Source of the DNA: Heloderma charlesbogerti
Taxonomy: Eukaryota; Chordata; Lepidosauria; Squamata; Helodermatidae
Assembly: GCA_026122225.1 (NCBI GenBank)
Contig: JANEZZ010000805.1
Location: 496,001-560,000, forward strand
Direction of reading: 5' to 3'
Length of the DNA: 64,000 bases
This document shows positions 56,078 to 64,000 of this stretch, in pieces. The notes under the pieces were generated by a model that did not search any database, was not told where the DNA came from, and saw only the letters and a program-made list of their open reading frames with translations. Position 1 is the first letter of the stretch. Each line of letters starts with the position of its first letter. The translations under genes and the position numbers were made by a program.

Positions 56078-56684
56078 GTTTTCATGACTAAAAGCAGTGG
56101 GATGGGTGGACTCCAACTGCCATTAGTATAGAAGTTAACTCTTTTATTTTAAACAATATTAAATTACTTACTTTTCCCAAACTTTTGATGTTCCAGTATT
56201 CTCAACTAGAACCCAGCTTCTCATCCCCAGGAAGCCTAGCTTGCTTCATCTCTACCCCACCCCACCCCCACTGTTCTTTCTAATGCATTAAAGGCATTAA
56301 ATTATAGAATATTATAGTTTGCTGTGCACATAGATTCATTCCTTGTGTTACAAATAAATGAAAACTACTGGCAGTGCTTGCTGTCTAACATTCATCTGAT
56401 CAGGTAACAATCCAAAACAAAATAAGAAGATGCCAGAATTCCAAAAATGTTTCTCCACAATGTGCTGTCCCATGCCATAAGTACTTAAATAATTGTAGGC
56501 AATCAATTACTATTGTGATATTTTACCAACAAAATTCTGCCTGTAACCAATCCATTTCCCCCAAGGGCTCTAAGTTTCTTTATAACGTTCAATTTTACAC
56601 ATGCCGGCTGAAGCATGCTGGGAGTTTTAGGCCTTTTTCCTCTCTAAGTATGCATAGGATTGCACCTTGTCCAGAAGAATATTA
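56078..56684. other. No gene; worn half of a Harbinger-like MITE near 56606-56670
   Basis: CTGGGAGTTTTAGGCC, then CTCTAAGTATGCATAGGATTGCACC, matches only the right half of the MITE family at 27411-27532. Confidence 0.4.
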
Positions 56685-56741
56685 GGGTACAATCCTTTGC
56701 ATGTTTAGACAGAAAGAAAGACTATCCATAGGATTTTGCCC
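56685..56741. mobile_element. Harbinger-like MITE, internally deleted
   Basis: 57 bp: GGGTACAATCCTTTGCATG, then TTTAGACAGAAAG, ending ATAGGATTTTGCCC, flanked by TTA on both sides (56682-56684 and 56742-56744). Confidence 0.62.
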
Positions 56742-56744
56742 TTA

Positions 56745-57693
56745 ATGACCTTAATGCTACTTCATAAATAATCATCTCCTTATTTTTTTCAACAGTATTC
56801 CCCCACTCCCTCCAGTATGTCACTATATGTTTACAATTCGCCCATCATTCTAACAGGAAAATAAACCAGGTCCTTACCCATCCACCCGTAATACAGCCAG
56901 AGAGGGATTGATTGCATCTTGATTTTTTTGACATAAATAAGTACATAGGGGAAGATCAGCTATTCAGGTTGGAAAGTCCATATAATTAGGGGCGGGGGGA
57001 AGTGGCATTGATCTTGAAATTTGCCTGATTCCCTAATACTTTGGTGTCTTTTATAAGCAGGGCATGTATTTCAGAAAGTAATTTCTTGCTCTCTCAAGGC
57101 TCTGACATCCACAGTAGGCTTCCCAAGATTCACATCAAAAGGAAAACTAGGGAGCTGAGGCTAGGATGCAACAGAACACAGCTGAGTCTGAACAAAATCA
57201 TCAAGTGAAAGGAAATCTACTATAAAAAATAAGTTATTTAACATTTAATTTCAGAACAGGATTCAGTGAGTGTTTCATCCAAGATGCAAGCCAGATACTA
57301 TCTTTTGTATCAAATAAACAAGTTGAGTTAGATTTGTCTTTTTTTTTGGTCATCTTAGCAAACAGTATCTTCACTTTTTTCTAACTTTATGCAAATGTAT
57401 TTTCATAAAAGAAAAGCAGATGCAGCCAAACTCAAAAATCACATTTGCCTAGCAGATTACTTAGTTGGCTTGGTCTGGTTTGTTTTGAATGGGGACTCAT
57501 ATTTGGTGAAGGGAACGACTTCATTTTAAAAAACATACTATAACCATCTCACTTTTAAACAATGTTGCTGTTGCTTCAGAAATCCCATAGATATGTGAGC
57601 CAGATGGTTGGTTCATGCACGTGGACTGATAATATATTTTCTCCATGCAATTCTTTCTGTGCACAGGATCATCTGGAGAAATCTCAGTGTGAC
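56745..57693. other. No recognisable feature
   Basis: AT-rich unique sequence. Confidence 0.35.
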
Positions 57694-57826
57694 TAGGGAT
57701 GGGTGAAAATTTCTTCAGTTCATTTTTGATAAGAATTTGCCTATATTCACAAATTTCCCTCATATTTTGGAGATAAATAATTTGATTAAAAAAAAATCAA
57801 ATGTGGAGAAACCCAAACTGACAAGA
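57694..57826. mobile_element. AT-rich hAT-type MITE, short remnant
   Basis: Starts TAGGGATGGGTGAAAATTTC like 28672 and ends near ATCCATCCATCC. No matching octamers, so the copy is incomplete. Confidence 0.5.
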
Positions 57827-58224
57827 TCCATCCATCCATCCAGGCCCAGGGCCTTGAGTGCTTAGATCTTAAATTCTGAGTTTGAATCCCTATGTATTCA
57901 ACCATGTTAGTGGTGAATTAGGGTTGCTACCTATTTTTTCCTGAAAGGCTCTTCATCTTTAACGGCTAAATGGCAGGCAGCAGGGCCATGGTGCTGCTGA
58001 AGGCCCGGCCCGGCCTGGCCCCTCCTTCTCCCTGTTTTCACTGCCACTGCCCACTCCCTTGCACCCCTTCTGCCACTGCCCACCCCTCATGCCACCCCCT
58101 TCTTGCTGCCACCTACCTCCTCCACTCACCTCTTCCTGCCCACCTCTTCAACTCACCTCCCGCATGCCCCTCTCCTGCCTGCCTCTGCCCTGCCTCCTCC
58201 CCTTAAAGCTGCTCTGGTAGCTGC
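57827..58224. other. No gene; C-rich stretch
   Basis: CCTCCT/CACCTC-rich DNA around 57990-58200, which gives proline-rich spurious frames. Confidence 0.4.
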
Positions 58225-58785
58225 AGAATGCAGCAGTTCAGCTGTTGTTGGGAGCTGCCTCTTTTCAGCATGTAACTCCTTTGCTGAGGGAACTGCACTG
58301 GCTGCCTATCTGCTGCTGGGCCAGGTTTAAGGTTTTAGCACTAGTGTGCAAAGCCCAAAATAACTTGGGACCAGGATACCTGAGAAAGCACCTTCTCCCT
58401 TACCAACCTGTCCGGTCACTGAGGTCATCGGAGGGCTTGCTCCTGGTGGTTCCACATGGACCTATGGCCCCACTGGAGTCCACCAAGAGAAGAGCCTTCA
58501 GTATGGTGGCTGCCTTCTTTTGACCTCCCTGCCCCTGGCAACACTGTGTTGTTTTTTGGCGCCTACTGAAAACAGCACTGTTCCAGGAGGTATTCTTCAA
58601 CTGACCAGCCACAGTTTCTATTGGCATTCTTTTTTTAAAAAATGCATAATTTTAATATGACATTTTAATCATTTTATTCATTTACTATTTTACTTCTTAT
58701 GTTCACTACTCTAAGATCTGTTTTCGATATGGAGCGGTATACAAATATTGTAAATAAAATAAAATAAATAAATAAATTGTGGAGA
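58225..58785 (+). mobile_element. CR1/L2-clade LINE, 3' end with ORF2 C-terminus
   Basis: Encodes LHWLPICCWARFKVLALVCK, NNLGPGYLRKHLLPY and STKRRAFSMVAAFF, the ORF2 tail of CR1/L2-type LINEs, then a 3' UTR ending in AAATAAAATAAAATAAATAAATAAA (58755-58785). Open only briefly; inactive. Confidence 0.78.
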
Positions 58786-58985
58786 CTGAAGAAGTGACCA
58801 AGGCGATTGCCTGTGCTGCAGGTGATCTCCTGGGACACCTCTCCTCCAGGACAGCTGCCCGTCCTCTGTTAGGTCTGGCTAAACAGAAGATGAGCGGCTG
58901 TTCCAGAGAACTGGCAGCTGCTCCCAAGGAGAGGTGTCCTGGGAGATCACCCAGACAGCACAGATAATCTCAGCAGCTTTCTCCT
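58786..58985. repeat. Foldback with ~35-bp arms (58797-58972)
   Basis: GCTGCAGGTGATCTCCTGGG, then ACACCTCTCCT, on the left pairs with AGGAGAGGTGTCCTGGGAGA, then TCACCCAGACAGC, on the right; about 100 bp lie between. Not linked to the other palindromes in the window. Confidence 0.7.
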
Positions 58986-59821
58986 ATTCATTTTTCAATG
59001 ATCCCAACATGGTTGTTGTGTGAAGGAGTTTTCTATTCACATCTGAACTTTGGAGAAAGATCAAAGCTTACCTCACTGGAGATTTAGAGAGAAAGAGAGA
59101 ATCACATATTTGATTTATCTTATCCTGAAGAACAAGATGCATTTTTCATTAACTTTGTGGTTCTGTACAAAAGTTAAAGTCTTTAGCAGTGCAAATAATA
59201 TAAAGATAGCATGTAATGCAACTATAAGGCCAGTTAAGAAATTTAACAGCAAAATGGCTGCCCATCTTGTATGTTTGAAATTACCATGACTTTGTCAAAC
59301 ACCCTCATATATCATGGGTACTGTGATGTAATTTAAGGCTTGGAATCCAGTATTTATGTTCTCACAGATGCCCTGCTATCAACACAGCAACTGGAGCTAC
59401 AAATTTTCCTTTGAATTCACCCTATGAAGCAGAAATGACTGCACCCTACAGATTGATAAATAAGCTAGGATTGCTGCCATCTATGACAATACCTTAAAGT
59501 TACTATCTCAAGACCCACAACTTATCTCGTATCAAAAGAGTCAGACCCAACAGGAGAGAAATGCTGTGAGACTTTTATGGCCCAAGGGCAGCTAGTTGAT
59601 TAATGTGCCACACAGATCGTTAAAATGAAGATCAAACACAAGGTCTTTAACAGCTTCAGTCTTTAACATCTCAAGTTAAAAGGATCTCAGGAAGCAGGCT
59701 TAAGAAGGAATGATCACTTTCCTTAGAGATTCTTCCAGTCAGAGTAGAGTAGAGATTAGTGGGCTAGATGGAGCTTATAGTCTGACTGAACAGAATCCCA
59801 AGGGTCAGCCCAAAGAACATA
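58986..59821. other. No recognisable feature
   Basis: AT-rich unique sequence. Confidence 0.35.
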
Positions 59822-59829
59822 ATCAAATG

Positions 59830-60287
59830 TAGGGATGCCTGAATCTGTCAATACTGGTTTCTCTTGGTTTCTCATGTTTCCAGCCTTCAGTTTGTTTTGT
59901 CCCATTTCTAAATCACTTTGCGATTATTTTGAAAGTCCGTGTGGAAATTTGTAGGGATTTTTTACATATTTCTTGTAATATATGCACTTTAGCCTAATAG
60001 ATACATTTTTGAACACACTTTATATACATTTTACAAATGTTTTCCCCTTATATAATTTTTTTTAAATGTTACTTCCACGAATATATGCATTTTTGTGCAC
60101 ACTTTCCACAAATATACACATTTTTGTGTGTGGTTTCCCTAATATATGCATTTTTGTATGCATTTTGGGTGCCAAGAAGTCCATCAAAAAATTTGGAGAA
60201 CTGCAAACACTGAAGGATAACTGCATTGCAGTTAACTGGGTAAGTGCATATCAATATGCGAACTTAATTAAATTCTTCCCAACTCTA
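59830..60287. mobile_element. AT-rich hAT-type MITE
   Basis: Starts TAGGGATGCCTGAATCTGTC and ends near TTCTTCCCAACTCTA. Octamers ATCAAATG and ACTAAAAG agree at 5 of 8. The interior has at least four ~30-bp units carrying ATATATGCATTTTTGTG, then CACACTTTC. Same family as 37507-37923. Confidence 0.68.
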
Positions 60288-60344
60288 ACTAAAAGTGAAC
60301 TATGAGATACCTATCTATGAAGTAACAAGCTACTGTGAATCACT

Positions 60345-60440
60345 GATCTAATTTCATAGAGCTGGAAGAGACATCTTGGGTTATTAAGTCCAGCCCCCGA
60401 AGGAAACAGGAATCCTACCCCACGCCATCTCTATCAAAGG
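60345..60440. repeat. CR1-like LINE scrap
   Basis: TTCATAGAGCTGGAAGAGAC followed by AAGTCCAGCCCC, the signature 3' piece of amniote CR1 in reverse. The same type as 31180-31260. Confidence 0.5.
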
Positions 60441-60479
60441 ACTATAGGCTTATCTTATCCACTGTTGGTTATTCTAGGA

Positions 60480-60680
60480 TGAATTTATTTATTTATAACC
60501 TATGTAACCTATTTTTTCCAAGGAAGTCAGGATGCATGGGATACATCTTATCTTCACTATAATCTTTTTTTTAATCTTCAGAACAACCTTGTGAGGTAGG
60601 CTAATCTGAAAGGTAGACATCTAGAAAGTTTCAACTTAAGGAAGGAATTTGATGCCAGGTGTCCCCCCCAGTCAAAATCA
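60480..60680 (-). mobile_element. Worn tRNA-headed SINE
   Basis: 'acaaccttgtgaggtaggct' and the TTTATTTATAACC...CCAAGGAAG tail resemble the minus-strand copy at 35738-35966. The tRNA head is no longer clear. Confidence 0.5.
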
Positions 60681-60999
60681 CTGATGGATAAAGATGTCAC
60701 CGTGGTTCCCAATTAAGGGGTTTGAAATGTTAATTTTTTCAGCTTGTAATGTTTGGCTATATTGTAATACTTTACTATACTGACCATCATTCTCCCCAGA
60801 AATAATGATTCCGCCTGACATTTAAAACAAGATTTTTGACATCCGTGGCCAATGTTGAGACTGATCAAATTGCTTTATAGTCACATGCATAGAAGCTATT
60901 TAATGCTATCCAGTTACTCTTGGTTAGACTTTCATCAGTTGGTGTGAACGACATGGCCAGGGCACCTAACCAAGCCACCTTCTGCTTGGCGAAAAGCAC
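60681..60999. other. No recognisable feature
   Basis: No coding signature. Confidence 0.3.
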
Positions 61000-61248
61000 C
61001 AATATGCCTAATATACTCATGTTTTTGCAAGCAACTTCCCTATTACGATGCATTTTTGTATGTTACTTTCACAAATATACACAGTCTTTGTGCACTTCCC
61101 CCTAATAAATGCATTTTTAAAATTGGAGAAGCATCAGAAAATTTGGAGAGGAATTTGAAAGGATATCTGAATGTTGGTTTGTGAAGTGCAGAATTAGGTA
61201 AGTTGGCATTAAAATACAAACAAAATAAATATCTCCCCTACCCTGACT
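61000..61248. mobile_element. AT-rich hAT-type MITE fragment
   Basis: Spaced 'atgcatttttgtatg' and 'ATAAATGCATTTTT' units, then AAATTTGGAGAGGAATTTG as in 59830-60287. Termini are not found. Confidence 0.5.
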
Positions 61249-62179
61249 TGAGGCAACTAGACTTTTTTTTTCTCATTTAAGTCTAGACTTGCCATTTCCC
61301 CTGTTAGTAAAAGTGAAGAAATACCAGCTCTGTTTTATTTTTATCTTATTTTTTCTATTTCCACAAATTCTATGTGTACCATCATGTTCAAATAAGCCTG
61401 GTTATTAACATTCTTTAAATAGAGTTACACACACACATACACACCAATATCATGCTGCAGACTGGAGTTTGCCTTATGAAAAGCATAAATATTAAGTGAA
61501 AAGCATTCCAGTAAAATTTGCATTGTGTTCTCTTGTACTAAAAAGGAATAGCAAATTTTCACTAGTTGCTAAGTAACCCACAGGAACTCATTTCTCTTCA
61601 AAGAAAAGCAATTAGGCCTTTTAACCTATTTTAATGGGAGACCAAAAAAAAAATCTATACAATTCCAGCTTCCTAGCAGTCTTTCTGTCTTTCTATCTCC
61701 ATGGTAGGTTTCATTGTAGGGATTCCTAAAATTAATTTCAGATGCCTTGGACAAATGAAATATTTCCATGTTCTTCATTTTGTGACCTAAGAGCCTACTT
61801 CTGTCTTATAACTTCAGGTCTTTATTGATAAAGAGATATCATTTCATATGGGCTAAAGCTGTTGAGATATCAAAAAAATATTTAGCATCTGCCTACTCTT
61901 CTAAATAAACTGCAATATTTATTCTGATGTTTACGACTTGATACAATTGGTTCACAAATATAGTAAATAACTCCCTTGAGGTGTTGAACTGTTGATTCTG
62001 GATATTTTATTTAAGAATTTGATTACCAATCAAGGATTTCTAGTTAAAGTACGTTTATACAATTCAGGGTGCACACTTATAAGCAGGGCTGGTCCACAAT
62101 ATTTTGGCCTGGGGCCAAAAACAAGATGGTGCCTCCCCTTTTCATGCCCAGCAAGTGATTGGACTGGCAGCTGAAACTT
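61249..62179. other. No recognisable feature
   Basis: AT-rich unique sequence. Confidence 0.35.
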
Positions 62180-62605
62180 ATTTTGACAGTAGAAATACAA
62201 CATTTTTCTCCCTCTCAAAATACTAGAAGCTGGGGTGATCCTATGAAGCTTATTGGTGGGAGAGTCGGGACAGATAAAAGGAAGGACTTCTTCACACAGT
62301 GCATAGTTAAATTTGCTACCACAGGATGCAGTAATGGCCATCAATTTGGATGGCTTTAAAAGGGGGTTGGACAAACTCCTGAAGGAAAAGGCTATCACTG
62401 GCTACAAGTCCTGATGGCTATATGCTACCTCCAGTACCAGAGGCAGTACACCAGTTGGTGGGGAATATGGGCGGGAGGGTGCTGTAGCGCTCATGTCCTG
62501 CTTGTGAGTTCCTGGTTGACAGTTGGTTGGCCACTGTGTGAAAAGAATGCTGGACCAGATGGACCCTTGGTCTGATCCAGCATGGCTCTTTTTATGTTCT
62601 TAATG
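62180..62605 (+). repeat. Dispersed squamate-type repeat, probable LINE tail
   Basis: Long recognisable text: 'acttcttcacacagtgcata', 'ggctttaaaagggggttgga', 'gggcgggagggtgctgtagc', 'tggaccagatggacccttgg', 'tctgatccagcatggctctt'. A worn second copy is at 30960-31740. I recognise the text as common in squamate genomes but do not know its formal name. Confidence 0.6.
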
Positions 62606-63062
62606 TCCTCCTGAGGTAAGCAGACTGGCTTAGAGGGCACATGGCAGGCTACATGGTCTATACAACTCTGTCCTCTAACAGCTCTACACCACTTTCCCTA
62701 GCATCTGCCAAGTGGTGGTAGGACAACTGTAAATTTAGGTTGGGATCTGAGTACTAATTTACTGTGTATTCTCATAATTAATTTCAAATTCATAATACTC
62801 CTACCCAGGCTTGCTACAAAGGTGAGCATCACAAATGGATGAGTTTCAATCAATGAGCCAACTAATTACAATATCCATCAGGATCATTATTTTGAATCAG
62901 GAGTATACAATGTGCAGGGAGCCAACATACGTAAAGCAGACTCCCTGCTTCAGAGGTTCAGCCCCGATGCGTGGAGGGCAGGGTGGGGGCCAGATTTTGG
63001 GGAATGAAACAGAGGAGGTAGACCTAGTATGTTCATCCCCCTTCTCCCCACTCATGCAATGG
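62606..63062. other. No recognisable feature
   Basis: No coding signature. Confidence 0.3.
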
Positions 63063-63070
63063 GGAATGTA

Positions 63071-63489
63071 TAGGGATGTGCAAATCAGCAAAACATGAGC
63101 TTGCTGAAGTTCTCTGAATTCCATCTTGAAGCTTCTTCTAATATGAGTGTGTATCAGATTGTGAACTTTTCTTTTCTTTTCCTATGAAAATACATGTATA
63201 TTTTCATGCATATTTTCCAAATGTATGCATCAATTGTGCTTATCTTTGAAATGTATGCATTCTTCTCCCATTGACTGAAGCTCATTTGTGCACATTTTTC
63301 AAAAGTATGCATTTTTCCGTGCACATATTTCAGTTATATGCATGCTGTCGAACACATTGTTTTTGGAATCACTTTGCAAATTTAGAAATGTATGGACTTC
63401 AACCACAGATTGCATCTGAGTCTGTGTTCAGTCTGGAAGGCAAATCCTGAATCAAAAACAAACTCAAACGAATTTCTCATACATCCCTA
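63071..63489. mobile_element. AT-rich hAT-type MITE
   Basis: 419 bp, TAGGGATGTGCAAATCAGC to TTTCTCATACATCCCTA. Octamers GGAATGTA (63063-63070) and GGAATGCA (63490-63497) agree at 7 of 8. The interior has 'aaatgtatgcat' and 'gtgcacatttttcaaaagtatgcat'-type units. Related to 45676-46123. No GGTAAGT near the ends. Confidence 0.82.
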
Positions 63490-63497
63490 GGAATGCA

Positions 63498-64000
63498 TGA
63501 GGGAGAAAGCCTAAACAGGGCTACTGTGAGACTCGTAACTATGTATGTGTACTTTCCAGTATGGTTATTGTTATTGTTATTGTTATTGTTTGAATAAGAT
63601 GAATGGGAAAGAAATGGAATATAGTAAATAAGAATAAAAGTATAGTGCCAAATGGAAAATTCCACCATAACCCTGGCTGGAAAACATGAATCTATATGAA
63701 TGTATAATTTTAAAACCATACATTCAGTAACAGGCAAATAAAGATCAATAAAAAATACAGAGGCAAACAAAACACAAAATACAGAGGTAGACACCATTGA
63801 TAAAAAATAACCTTTCAACAAAACTTAGGAAGCAAAAGACATCCACATAGGGACCAATCACGCTTCACAGGGCAAGGTGTTCTGCAAATTGGTGCAGCCA
63901 CTAAGCAGGCCCTATCTTTCAGCACTATCAACCATGCCTCCACCCTAGCGATCAGATCCTAGACATTTCCCCCTTGGCATCATGCCTTATGGATTCAGTT
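63498..64000. other. No gene; (TTATTG)n and a possible LINE scrap
   Basis: (TTATTG)n at about 63563-63590. 63840-63920 has 'gcaaggtgttctgcaaattggtgcagccactaagcaggccc', similar in layout to the LINE ORF2 tail on the minus strand at 32930-33060. Not certain. Confidence 0.4.

Overview
This window looks like intergenic or intronic DNA of a squamate reptile (lizard or snake; I cannot say which). The grounds are three pieces of an RTE-type BovB LINE (plus a 3' snippet), tRNA-headed squamate-type SINEs, CR1/L2-clade LINE tails, Penelope-like relics, a Tc1 transposon of the long-repeat type and many microsatellites. I found no intact host protein gene, tRNA or rRNA. Every recognisable coding stretch belongs to a broken transposable element.

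The most striking content is a set of about 17 copies or fragments of non-autonomous DNA transposons. Their termini read TAGGGATG...CATCCCTA (or TAGGGGTG...CACCCCTA), and intact copies are flanked by 8-bp target duplications, which points to the hAT superfamily. Each has two different GC-rich ends (called A-end and B-end here) around a core made of nested perfect or near-perfect palindromes, reaching about 480 bp. Almost every copy carries an outward-facing 5' splice-donor consensus (CAGGTAAGT or AAGGTAAGT) inside BOTH ends. At least two other, unrelated palindromic cores (20355-20886 and 23705-24222) sit inside the same kind of termini. AT-rich short elements with the same TIRs lie at 28672-29077, 37507-37923, 45676-46123, 59830-60287 and 63071-63489.

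Layout. 1-2.1 kb: Penelope-like remnant split by BovB, then a 1.2-kb LTR-like repeat (copy A). 2.2-17.8 kb: dense palindromic hAT copies, one split by a solo LTR (5569-6097), one nested in another (8937-9870 within 8338-10117), one inside LTR-like copy B (10830-12746), and several inside an L2-like LINE and a BovB 3' end. 20-24 kb: a second palindromic family, a Tc1 element with a hAT insert, and a third palindromic family. 24-40 kb: mostly old unique sequence with MITEs, SINEs, LINE tails and microsatellites. 40.5-41.5 kb: another palindromic hAT. 42.6-43.4 kb: Penelope-like relic. 47.1-50.0 kb: a nearly complete but broken BovB. 50.7-56.1 kb: a solo LTR split by a BovB copy that was itself hit by at least five palindromic hAT insertions, two of which share one target site. 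56-64 kb: older repeats.

The order of insertion can be read directly (solo LTR, then BovB, then hATs at 50.7-56.1 kb; Tc1, then hAT at 21-23 kb; hAT into hAT at 8-10 kb; LTR into hAT at 5.5 kb). The palindromic hATs are therefore among the youngest elements here. No transposase for them is present, so they must have been moved by a source elsewhere in the genome.
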